In this document: positions 42,825 to 50,705 of the stretch, in pieces | Layout: every line of letters starts with the position of its first letter | Numbering within the stretch: the first letter of the stretch is position 1 | Source: Lacrimispora xylanolytica | GTDB lineage: Bacteria; Bacillota; Clostridia; Lachnospirales; Lachnospiraceae | NCBI RefSeq assembly: GCF_026723765.1 | Contig: NZ_CP113524.1 | Coordinates: 831,001 to 895,000, forward strand | Reading direction: 5' to 3' | Length of the DNA: 64,000 bases | Program-made: the position numbers and the translations under genes | The notes under the pieces: generated by a model | Databases searched by the model: none | What the model was told of the DNA's origin: nothing | What the model saw: the letters and a program-made list of their open reading frames with translations, nothing else

Positions 42825-45182
42825 ATGGCATCAGTATCAACGACAAATAAAACCAGCGCAGCATCATCCATTCGTGGTTATGGCGGTCTTGCCAGCGGAC
42901 TGGACAGAGATACTCTGATTGAAGGAATGACAGCGTCCACCAGAGCTAAGATAGCCAAACAAAATAAGAGCAGGCAGACGTTACTCTGGAAGCAGGAGGC
43001 ATATCAGTCTGTGAGTTCCAAATTAGTGCAATTCGCCAAAAAGTATACTTCCTATACAAATTCTGCAACCAATCTATCCAGTGCAAGCTTTTGGTCAAAA
43101 AGCGATATTACTACAAGTGGTGCTAACAGTAAATACGTAAGCGTTACAGGAAGTTCTGCTATCTCAGATTCCTTATCCATTGTGGGAGTAAAGCGTATGG
43201 CACAGGATGCGTATAAGGTTTCCAAAGACTCTGTTAGCAACAATACTCTTAGTACTGGATCCATTGATTTTGGAACGGTAGATGTCAGCAATTTAGAAGG
43301 AGAATATCTGACCTTTGAGTATGGAAGTAAGACATATAGCGTAACACTACAGTCTGGAAAAGACAGTGACGGATATATATTTGATTACTCTGATACAGAA
43401 AAGGCAGTAGAGTCTATGAATCGCTCTCTAAAGAAGGTATCTATTGGTAATGGAAAAACTTTAGCTGATGTAATAGACGTATACTCTGACACTTCCTCAG
43501 GTACTGCAAGGGTAAATATGAAATCAAAAGATACTGCTGGTAATACTTTACAAATGGATTCAGGAAGTACTTTGGCACTAGATGCGCTTGGCTTTAAAGA
43601 TTTTAAAGATATGCCCGTAACAGATCGAATAATAGGATCTGGTGGATTTTCAAATGCAGTTAAGGCTAATGGGCAAACTCTTACTACACCTAAAACTTTC
43701 ATAGAGAGAACCGGAGACAAAAATATTAGTTTTACATACAATGGAGTTACAAAATCCATTAAAATGGGAAATAATTCAAATATTGATGAGTTAGCAGCTG
43801 ATTTAAAGAATAAGTTGGCGCAGCAGTTTGGATCAGGTAGAATTGATGTAAAAGCAGATGGAGACAAATTAGTATTTAATACTTTAATTGCCGGAACTAC
43901 AGATAAGGATGAAACTTCTGTGCTATCTATTGCATATGCAGATAAAGGGGTTTTGGGAATCCATGGTGCATTAGGTGATTCAGCAGATAAATCCAATCGA
44001 TTGAATTTAAATTCTCCATTAAAAGAGTCGGGGCTATTGAGCATGTCAGGTGTTACAGGAGACGGCCCATTAAATTTAAAAATCAATAATGTATCAATAA
44101 CAGGATTAACATACAATAGCTCCATGAACGAAATAATGCAAAAAATCAACTCTTCTAATGCAGGTGTAAAAGTTAGTTATTTATCAAGCTCAGATAAGTT
44201 TACATTCCAATCCACAGTAGAAGGAGCCTCAGGTAAAATCGAATTCAGCGATGATGCATTGACTCTTTTTGGTGATGATGCGGCGTTTAATTCAAAAGAA
44301 GGTATAGATGCGGTTATCGCAGTAAAGTATGGAAAAGGTGAAACGCAAGAATTGGTTCGTGGTAGTAATACCTTTAATTTGGAAGGACTTAATATTACCG
44401 TAAGCGGAACGTTTGGTTATAAGAGTGACGAAACTTTAGATACAAGCTCAGATCCAGTTACGTTAAGTGCTAAGGCAAACAGTGATCAGATTGTCTCAAC
44501 AATTACTGATATGATAAAAGATTTTAATGAAATTGTTCAATTAGTTAATGATCAGGTAAGCACAAAACCTAATCGTGATTATTCCCCTTTGACTGATGAG
44601 CAAAAAGAGAGCATGTCAGAGGATCAGATTAAAAAATGGGAAGAGAAGGCAAAGGCGGGAATTCTTTTTAACGATTCAGATCTTAGATCCTTGTCTGATA
44701 GTCTCCGTTTCATTTTTGACGCGGGATCAGATGATAAGGCCTTGCTAAGCTCTTTTGGTATTAGTACAAGCGCCGATTATAGTGATAAAGGTAAACTGGT
44801 ATTAGATGAAACCAAGTTCCGAGCCGCTCTTGAGAAAAACCCGGAAGATTTAAGAAAATTGTTTACTAAAAAAGCTGATACTTCCACAGGAGAAACTGAT
44901 GGCTTCATGGCTAAGCTCACTAATGTAACCAATAAATATGCTTCTACTACAGGTGCTACCAAAGGTATATTAATTGAAAAAGCTGGTTCTACTTATGCAC
45001 CAACAAGCGTTTTATCAAATTCTTTGCAGAAGTCTGTTGATAGCATTGATGCTTATATCAAAAATCTTCAAGCTCAGTTAAAAGCAGAGACAGACCGATA
45101 TGTGAAGCAGTTCACAAACCTGGAAAATGTAGTATCTCAGATGAACTCCCAAAGCAGTTGGCTCAGTTCATTCGGTGGTTAG
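42825..45182 (+). CDS. fliD: Flagellar filament cap protein FliD
   Basis: A 785-residue filament cap. N-terminal GGLASGLDRDTLIEGM and the C-terminal coiled-coil D0 region (IKNLQAQLKAETDRYVKQFTNLENVVSQMNSQSSWLSS) are diagnostic. At 785 aa it is longer than the roughly 450-500 aa seen in many species; the extra length is in the exposed central domains. AAAGGAG is followed by ATG 42825. First gene of fliD-fliS and the FliT-position gene. Confidence 0.95.
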   Translation: MASVSTTNKTSAASSIRGYGGLASGLDRDTLIEGMTASTRAKIAKQNKSRQTLLWKQEAYQSVSSKLVQFAKKYTSYTNSATNLSSASFWSKSDITTSGANSKYVSVTGSSAISDSLSIVGVKRMAQDAYKVSKDSVSNNTLSTGSIDFGTVDVSNLEGEYLTFEYGSKTYSVTLQSGKDSDGYIFDYSDTEKAVESMNRSLKKVSIGNGKTLADVIDVYSDTSSGTARVNMKSKDTAGNTLQMDSGSTLALDALGFKDFKDMPVTDRIIGSGGFSNAVKANGQTLTTPKTFIERTGDKNISFTYNGVTKSIKMGNNSNIDELAADLKNKLAQQFGSGRIDVKADGDKLVFNTLIAGTTDKDETSVLSIAYADKGVLGIHGALGDSADKSNRLNLNSPLKESGLLSMSGVTGDGPLNLKINNVSITGLTYNSSMNEIMQKINSSNAGVKVSYLSSSDKFTFQSTVEGASGKIEFSDDALTLFGDDAAFNSKEGIDAVIAVKYGKGETQELVRGSNTFNLEGLNITVSGTFGYKSDETLDTSSDPVTLSAKANSDQIVSTITDMIKDFNEIVQLVNDQVSTKPNRDYSPLTDEQKESMSEDQIKKWEEKAKAGILFNDSDLRSLSDSLRFIFDAGSDDKALLSSFGISTSADYSDKGKLVLDETKFRAALEKNPEDLRKLFTKKADTSTGETDGFMAKLTNVTNKYASTTGATKGILIEKAGSTYAPTSVLSNSLQKSVDSIDAYIKNLQAQLKAETDRYVKQFTNLENVVSQMNSQSSWLSSFGG

Positions 45183-45199
45183 GAATGGCGGTGTAAATA

Positions 45200-45568
45200 A
45201 TGAATATGAATGGATACCAGCAATATAAAGAGCAGTCAGTTAATACTATGACGCCGGGGGAGATGCTGAATCTTTTATTTGACGAATTGTTAAAGCGTTT
45301 GACAAGAGCGGATCTGGCTTTAGAGAAAAAGGACTATGAATCTTTTGAACAATCCATTCAGCGGTCAATTGATATTGTAATTTATCTAAAAAACACTTTA
45401 AATTTCAATTATGAGATTAGTGGAGAGTTAAAACGACATTACGATTTTTTCCTTTTTGAATTCAGTAGAATTAAAGCAGGAAGAAATCGACAGGTCATTG
45501 CAGAGGTACGTCCTTTGATTGTTGATTTACGGGATGCATTTAAAGAAGCTCAGCGACTAAGCAGTTAA
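45200..45568 (+). CDS. fliS: Flagellin export chaperone FliS
   Basis: A 122-residue helical chaperone for flagellin. NGYQQYKEQSVNTMTPGEMLNLLFDELLKRLTRADLAL matches the conserved N-terminal half, including the tyrosine-containing YQQYK motif. It follows fliD after 17 bases, as in most Firmicutes, and in many species acts with FliW-CsrA in flagellin homeostasis. Confidence 0.94.
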   Translation: MNMNGYQQYKEQSVNTMTPGEMLNLLFDELLKRLTRADLALEKKDYESFEQSIQRSIDIVIYLKNTLNFNYEISGELKRHYDFFLFEFSRIKAGRNRQVIAEVRPLIVDLRDAFKEAQRLSS

Positions 45569-45572
45569 ATAA

Positions 45573-45598
45573 GGCTGGAGAGGTTATCCTCTCCAGCC
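45573..45598 (+). promoter_or_regulatory. Strong stem-loop after fliS
   Basis: GGCTGGAGAGG and CCTCTCCAGCC form a perfect 11-bp stem around a TTAT loop. Only ATTTATAAA follows, so termination would be partial at best. It may set a lower level for the next gene or stabilise the fliD-fliS message. Confidence 0.65.
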
Positions 45599-45632
45599 AT
45601 TTATAAATAAGACGAGTATTCAGGAGGCAGAT

Positions 45633-46037
45633 ATGGAAGATGGGATGCTGATGGAAATATTAAAAGAGATGCAAAAGAAATATCAATGTATTTCTGAAAT
45701 AGAACGAATTACAAGGGATATTGGAGATGCATTGTCCAGAAACGACAGGACATCAGTTCAGATATTGCTTGGAATGCGTCAGGATGAGATGGATAAAGCT
45801 GATATCAATGAGAGAAATATAATACACCTGTTGTCTTATATGGCGCCTGGTGAAGCGGATCAGATTGCCAGATGGATGAATGGAGAGCAAGAGAATATAC
45901 CTGATCATCCATTCATCAGGAAGCTGGCAGAAAAGGGCAGCAGTATACGAATGCTGCTTAAGCGGACCATAGAACTGGACCGCCATATCAGCATACGTCT
46001 GGCAGGAAAAGATTCCTACTATCAAACATTACCCTGA
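45633..46037 (+). CDS. Putative FliT-type flagellar chaperone
   Basis: A 134-residue helical protein immediately after fliS, the position of fliT. Sequence conservation in FliT is low: I see only an alpha-helical profile (EILKEMQKKYQCISEIERITRDIG, ISIRLAGKDSYYQTLP tail) and no decisive motif. A FliD chaperone role is therefore inferred from position. Its last nine bases overlap the convergent peptidase gene. Confidence 0.55.
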   Translation: MEDGMLMEILKEMQKKYQCISEIERITRDIGDALSRNDRTSVQILLGMRQDEMDKADINERNIIHLLSYMAPGEADQIARWMNGEQENIPDHPFIRKLAEKGSSIRMLLKRTIELDRHISIRLAGKDSYYQTLP

Positions 46038-46754
46038 AACATCGGGAAGACCGATCGCCCATAGAGGGCCTCCATTAGAGGCACGATGGTTCAGCTCCTT
46101 TAAGATAATTCCGGGATCCCAGTCTATGGAAGTATTTCCATAGCTGTTTGGATCAGCAATTCTTACCTTTCCGTCCTCCGTCATGCGGGTTATAATTAGA
46201 AAATGCCCGCGTTGCGTAAAGTGCCCTCTACCAACTAATGCCACCACCAGATGGCCAGAATTAAGAGCCTCCTGAATGCCATTCACCGAATAATCCCTAA
46301 TTGGGGCTGCTTCTATTCCAAATGCAGAAGAAGCGTGCGGTATCAAACAATGGTAGGAGCCATCTCCTGGGGCCCAGCACCTATTAGAGGCTGCCCAGTT
46401 TGCTGCATCTGCCGGAAGCACCTGATTTCCAGTCAGGCTGGTAATCAGCATTGCCATAATGGTAGGGCCGCAACCATAGATCGATAAGGAATCTTTTCCG
46501 CCCCAAAGATAATTTCCCCATCTGGAATCACCTTGATTATAGTACGTAAGAGGTCCGGCCACGCTATCAAGCATTACATCATATTTACCCTCTTGCGGAA
46601 TCTCTGCTTCTTCAAAGCCATTACCTATCAATTCCTGAGTAATGCTAATTGGCTTTGGCAGTTCTGCACTTTGTGTATTAAGAGAAAATGATGTTGATAA
46701 TGGTATGGTAGTTAAGAGAAGTGTTTTAAGCATGATATTATAAAATCCATTCAC
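46029..46754 (-). CDS. Secreted C39-like cysteine peptidase
   Basis: A 241-residue exported protein. The N-terminal hydrophobic stretch (KTLLLTTIPLSTSFSL) is a signal peptide, then a C39_2-type papain-like domain with catalytic Cys95 (YGCGPTIMAM), His184 (QRGHFLIIT) and Asp201/Asn203 (ADPNSYG). The GTG at 46754 is chosen because AAAGGTG lies 6 bases upstream and gives a proper signal peptide; the open frame further upstream contains no leader. Peptidoglycan or surface-protein cleavage is likely; the substrate is unknown. TATACT (46789-46794, - strand) is the probable -10 box. Confidence 0.8.
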   Translation of the reverse strand: MNGFYNIMLKTLLLTTIPLSTSFSLNTQSAELPKPISITQELIGNGFEEAEIPQEGKYDVMLDSVAGPLTYYNQGDSRWGNYLWGGKDSLSIYGCGPTIMAMLITSLTGNQVLPADAANWAASNRCWAPGDGSYHCLIPHASSAFGIEAAPIRDYSVNGIQEALNSGHLVVALVGRGHFTQRGHFLIITRMTEDGKVRIADPNSYGNTSIDWDPGIILKELNHRASNGGPLWAIGLPDVSG

Positions 46755-46824
46755 TGAATTCACCTTTTCTATCAGAAATTTATATCCAAGTATACAATAT
46801 CTATCGTACATTTCCATACTAAAG

Positions 46825-46851
46825 TTAAGATATTTATATAAAAACCGATAT
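46825..46851 (+). promoter_or_regulatory. Candidate sigma-28 promoter for the nucleotidyltransferase-like gene
   Basis: TTAA, a 15-base spacer and ACCGATAT. The preceding AAAG makes AAAGTTAA, identical to the -35 region of the flgM promoter on the other strand at 53555. It is about 170 bases ahead of the start codon and is the best -35 match in the window. Confidence 0.55.
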
Positions 46852-47020
46852 ATAAGTGTAAGATGTAACCTTCTGTGCGTAACAATAGATGTTTTTAGCT
46901 TGAATAAACAAAAGAGTGCAATCATCAAGATCTTGTGATCATGAATATAATATTGAGATAGATTGATACATGATTTGCTGATAAGGTTTGTACCTTCGCA
47001 ATAAAGGATGGAAGTGTGTA

Positions 47021-48331
47021 ATGAGAAAAGGATACGAGGAACGATACTTAATAACCATACTATCTTCTGTTATGAATCAAAAGACAACACCTGAGCCAAT
47101 GCGCCAGCCGGACTGGGAAAAGATGTTTCGGCTTGCGGATTTTCACCACGTTGCTCATATTATTCATTACGGAATTTTGGGATTAGATGAGATAATCCCT
47201 CAATCTGTACGCAATCGTTTTTTTGAAAAATATTTAGAAGCAGTCCACCGCACAGATCGATTAAGAAAGGTGGAAAAGCAGCTTAGATCATTATTGGAGC
47301 GGGAGAAAGTTAACTGTTTTTTTATAGATTATTTGGAGAATGTTAAAAGCTATCCCATTGAAGAAATGTGCTGCCAGGAATATATTGAAATTGGTTCTGA
47401 TAAAAAAGGTACAGAAATAATCGCAAATAAATTGCGAATCCGGGATTTTGTAGAAAGACCACAGGATGAAGATGGCTATCTCTATTACCGGATACCAGGT
47501 ATCAAAGTGTTTTTCTATAATTATACTGTTTTTTTAAGCAGACCCATGCGAAAGTTCTATAAGATGATGTTACATGGGATACCCTGCAAAGAGGGATACA
47601 AGTATGTCAAAGAGATGAATCCTAATGACCAATATCTCTTTTATATGTGTAGATTGACAGATCACTATGCTAAAGGCGAAATCAGCATGAACCAGATTAT
47701 AGATTTCTGGTTTTTTTATAAACGTTATGCGGAAGAGTTCTCCTGGAAATATATTTATGAACGGTTAAAAAAGTTAAAGATCGAAGTCTTTGCTGAAAAA
47801 ATGGAGTATTTGGTACTTCGATGGTTTGGAGCTGGAGCCGGTGCAGACTTTACGGAAGTTTATGATGCCATGGAATCTTATATCTTATCAAAAGGAGAGG
47901 AAGGGAGAGAAATCAGCTCTCAATTTCTTCCGCTTATTAAAACAGTAGCAGACTGTTATGCTCGTAATCGAAGAGCTGAACAATTTCAAAAACTATTAGA
48001 ATGGACATTTCCAGATAGAGAGTATATGGAGACTATTTATCCTGAATTAGAGAAAGCTGGAGCTTTACTGCCTTTATTTTGGATATTCAGGCTGGCCAGG
48101 TACGGGTCACGATTATTTTATCATAGATTTTTTGAAACGTATTTCTTGAAGCCTGTGAATAAACTTAAGGAGTTCATTCAAAATATATCAATTGTCAGGT
48201 TCGTATATAAAAAGCTTAGGGGATCTAAAGAGAAGAATAGTGATATAGAGACAACTGCTTCAGAAGAGATAACAGTTAAAAACAGTGATACAGAAGAAGA
48301 TATTAAAGAAGAAGCGGAGGAACTGAAATAA
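47021..48331 (+). CDS. Degenerate nucleotidyltransferase-like protein
   Basis: A 436-residue protein resembling the NTP_transf_5 family of uncharacterised nucleotidyltransferases. The region corresponding to the active site reads FFIDYLENVKSYPIEEM and QEYIEIGSD where family members have an LKG-type Lys and an R-x-x-x-D-x-D metal motif, so catalysis looks lost. The rest is helical with basic patches and an acidic, disordered C-terminal tail. ATG 47021 has GGAAG 6 bases upstream; a TTG frame to 46988 is not supported. Late-class promoter and position suggest a motility-associated role (inference). The family assignment is moderately sure. Confidence 0.65.
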   Translation: MRKGYEERYLITILSSVMNQKTTPEPMRQPDWEKMFRLADFHHVAHIIHYGILGLDEIIPQSVRNRFFEKYLEAVHRTDRLRKVEKQLRSLLEREKVNCFFIDYLENVKSYPIEEMCCQEYIEIGSDKKGTEIIANKLRIRDFVERPQDEDGYLYYRIPGIKVFFYNYTVFLSRPMRKFYKMMLHGIPCKEGYKYVKEMNPNDQYLFYMCRLTDHYAKGEISMNQIIDFWFFYKRYAEEFSWKYIYERLKKLKIEVFAEKMEYLVLRWFGAGAGADFTEVYDAMESYILSKGEEGREISSQFLPLIKTVADCYARNRRAEQFQKLLEWTFPDREYMETIYPELEKAGALLPLFWIFRLARYGSRLFYHRFFETYFLKPVNKLKEFIQNISIVRFVYKKLRGSKEKNSDIETTASEEITVKNSDTEEDIKEEAEELK

Positions 48332-48358
48332 TTTCAGTTGTCTCCGCTGTCTTTTTTT
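48313..48358. terminator. Shared terminator overlapping the end of the nucleotidyltransferase-like gene
   Basis: A two-part stem: AGCGGAG/CTCCGCT outside and AACTGAAAT/ATTTCAGTT inside. The TAA stop (48329-48331) lies in the loop. CTTTTTTTAT follows on +. It also serves csrA on the - strand, whose stop is only 3 bases away. Confidence 0.85.
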
Positions 48359-48585
48359 ATTTTTAATAATTCATTTATTTTAGATATTGATCCTGGGCTC
48401 AGAGAGACGGCTGCAGCTTCCTTATTTGCAGAAGCAGCTTCAATCAATTCTGAACGTAGTATAGACACATCTCTAGGGGCATCAATAGCAAGTTTTACCC
48501 AGTCATTCCCCATATCCAGAACAGTGATACAGATGTTATCGCCAATCTTAAGTTCCTGACCTTTTTTTCTTTGAAGGATAAGCAT
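48334..48585 (-). CDS. csrA: Carbon storage / translational regulator CsrA
   Basis: An 83-residue RNA-binding dimer. The N-terminal 45 residues match the family core (LILQRKKGQELKIGDNICITVLD, the RK-x-GE-x-I-x-IGD pattern). It represses flagellin translation by binding GGA-containing leaders. A C-terminal extension beyond residue 60 is typical of FliW-antagonised Gram-positive CsrA. Directly downstream of fliW. Confidence 0.94.
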   Translation of the reverse strand: MLILQRKKGQELKIGDNICITVLDMGNDWVKLAIDAPRDVSILRSELIEAASANKEAAAVSLSPGSISKINELLKIKKDSGDN

Positions 48586-48586
48586 G

Positions 48587-49033
48587 TTAATTCTCCTTTT
48601 TTACGAAATCTTTCACTGGATGGCGAAATTTATAAAGTACGTTATCTAAAATAACCTGACGAGCTTCTCTGGTATCTGTATTTACTGCGATAGGACATTT
48701 TAAATTTACTGTACTATTTTCCATAGATTCATGTATGACACAGATAACATAGTATGAAATGTTGTCTTCATTATAAGAGACATCTAATAGCTTTTTATCC
48801 TCATCTGATAATACAGGCATATATTCTGCATAAAGCTGAAAGGGATTCATGAGTATAAAAGAGATGGAGGCATCTTCTACAGATTGAAGAGAGATAAGGG
48901 CATCACTGTTATCCTCAAAAGCTAAAGGTACGTAATATTTTAAATCAGCAAAGCCAAATAGTCCATCAGAAAAATGGATGAACTCTTTCTCTGAACAAGA
49001 AATGGTACCAAAATATTGTGTTTTGATTTCCAT
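48587..49033 (-). CDS. fliW: CsrA antagonist and flagellar assembly factor FliW
   Basis: A 148-residue beta-rich protein. HFSDGLFGFADLKYYVPL and SFILMNPFQLYAEYMPVLSDEDKKLL match the FliW core. FliW binds flagellin or CsrA, coupling flagellin synthesis to export. It sits one base upstream of csrA, the conserved Firmicutes order. Confidence 0.94.
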   Translation of the reverse strand: MEIKTQYFGTISCSEKEFIHFSDGLFGFADLKYYVPLAFEDNSDALISLQSVEDASISFILMNPFQLYAEYMPVLSDEDKKLLDVSYNEDNISYYVICVIHESMENSTVNLKCPIAVNTDTREARQVILDNVLYKFRHPVKDFVKKEN

Positions 49034-49052
49034 AGAAACCTCCGGGATTAAA

Positions 49053-49661
49053 TTATGCTAGCACATCTACTGGAGAGTGATTAAAAAAATCTGCAGCACT
49101 GGGTGGAACATACATAGGTCCGCCAGTATATTCAATTTCTACATCTGGCATTTGGGTAATGGAGATAGAAACATCACCAGGGATAAACTCAAAGTCACCA
49201 TTTGCGATTCTAAAGTCAAAATTAAGTCGATCCATCTGATACTGCATATTTAAATCAGGATTGGACCATTCTATTTCCGGACCTGTGGTAGGCAGGAAAG
49301 TTAAGCCAAAGTCTCCGGTTGGTACTTGAGCACGCTGCTGATTAATGATATCTAGAGCATTCGAAATATTTGGGTCTAACAACATTGCACTCTCCTCTGC
49401 ATAGGCTGCGGTAGCTTCTTGAGCGGCCTGTCTGCCCTCCTGGGCGGATCGGCGAACGCTTTCCATTGTAGTAGGACAAACGGAATTTCGAGCATTGTAA
49501 GTATCTAATTTTACTTTAATGGGGCGGCTTTCCATCTCAAAGCCGCCTCTTTCTCTGGAAGCCACCATTTCAGCCTTTGAATTTGAATATTCTAACCGGG
49601 CTTTTGTAATCGTAAGTTCATACTTAATAGGTATGGTGGTTATTTTTAATAACGGTTCCAT
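49053..49661 (-). CDS. yviE: YviE-type flagellar locus protein (DUF6470)
   Basis: A 202-residue protein in the yviE slot between flgL and fliW. PIKYELTITKARLEYSNSKAEM at the N-terminus, then a helical middle and a beta-rich C-terminal half (PGDVSISITQMPDVEIEYTGGPMYVPPSA) fit the DUF6470/YviE family. No function is established; location suggests it acts with FlgK/FlgL or FliW. Confidence 0.82.
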   Translation of the reverse strand: MEPLLKITTIPIKYELTITKARLEYSNSKAEMVASRERGGFEMESRPIKVKLDTYNARNSVCPTTMESVRRSAQEGRQAAQEATAAYAEESAMLLDPNISNALDIINQQRAQVPTGDFGLTFLPTTGPEIEWSNPDLNMQYQMDRLNFDFRIANGDFEFIPGDVSISITQMPDVEIEYTGGPMYVPPSAADFFNHSPVDVLA

Positions 49662-49683
49662 AGAATTACACCCCCAATCAAGA

Positions 49684-50694
49684 CTATTTCATGAAATCAA
49701 TAAACGATGGTGACAGGATAGAAGTACCTACTTTCAGCGCAGCATTGTATGCGTATTGATTCCACATATAATCCGTAATTGCTTTTGCCATATCTATTCC
49801 TTCTACATTCTCCATCTGTTCCTGTAGAGAAATATCTGTATTCTCCAGACGATCTTTTGTTGTAGTCAGGAACTCTGATTTAACGCCCAGTTCTGTAATT
49901 TGGTTTAAGATTCCGCTACTCACGTCCTCAAATTTGGCTGATAATTTTTGATAAGCCTGAGCGTCGAAGGTCTCTGCACTTAATAAATCAGCCATCTGTC
50001 CTGTTAATACAATTACATTATTGCTCATTCCTTCACTGTCTTTCCCATATCCAACGGCATTGATACCTGGCAGGGACATATTAAAGGCACTGGAGGGAAC
50101 AACCTTGTTGTTTTCATCAAGAGATAGTCCCATACCCAAATCAACATAGAGTTTTTCTGTGGAAAGTGTGTCCAACGCACTTTTATCTGCGGTACCATCA
50201 GCCGCATTCACATTATAGCCGCGATAAGTCAGAGTACCGTCATCGGTCAAGGTAAAAGGTGGATTTTTTCCATCAGAGCCTGCAAATAAAAAGGTATCTT
50301 CATAGGAAGAGTTAAGACTTAGTACCATTGTTTTTTGAAATTCCCGTAAAGCTGAGGCATAACCCTCTCTGACTTCTTTGGTCTGATTGGTACCATTCAT
50401 GGCCTGAATGCCGTAGTCTTTATTAATGGTCTTTAGCATATCATTGATCTGTCTCATGGCATCTTCCTGACCATCCTGTCTGGATTGAACGTCGCTTAGC
50501 ATGCTTAAGTTATCCTGATTACTATAATATTTACGATGGAGCTGGGAAGCTCTTGCCGCAGCACCTGGATTTTCAGCCACAGAATTAAAGCTGCGCTGAG
50601 TCATTACCTTTGTTCTTGAGCTATTTAACGTATTTATTGTTGTAGAAAGATTATTTTTATAATTTCTTAAAATTGCGTTAGTAGTAATTCTCAT
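49684..50694 (-). CDS. flgL: Flagellar hook-filament junction protein FlgL
   Basis: A 336-residue junction protein, HAP3. The flagellin-like N-terminal helix (NLSTTINTLNSSRTKVMTQRSFNSVAENPGAAARASQL) and the C-terminal helix (IDMAKAITDYMWNQYAYNAALKVGTSILSPSFIDFMK) are typical. It follows flgK after 11 bases on the same strand and is a FlgN client. Confidence 0.95.
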   Translation of the reverse strand: MRITTNAILRNYKNNLSTTINTLNSSRTKVMTQRSFNSVAENPGAAARASQLHRKYYSNQDNLSMLSDVQSRQDGQEDAMRQINDMLKTINKDYGIQAMNGTNQTKEVREGYASALREFQKTMVLSLNSSYEDTFLFAGSDGKNPPFTLTDDGTLTYRGYNVNAADGTADKSALDTLSTEKLYVDLGMGLSLDENNKVVPSSAFNMSLPGINAVGYGKDSEGMSNNVIVLTGQMADLLSAETFDAQAYQKLSAKFEDVSSGILNQITELGVKSEFLTTTKDRLENTDISLQEQMENVEGIDMAKAITDYMWNQYAYNAALKVGTSILSPSFIDFMK

Positions 50695-50705
50695 TTCAGT
50701 TCCTC

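Noticed and set aside
43385..44149. A 254-codon reverse frame inside fliD
   Set aside because: Antisense to well-supported FliD sequence, no motif and no upstream signals.
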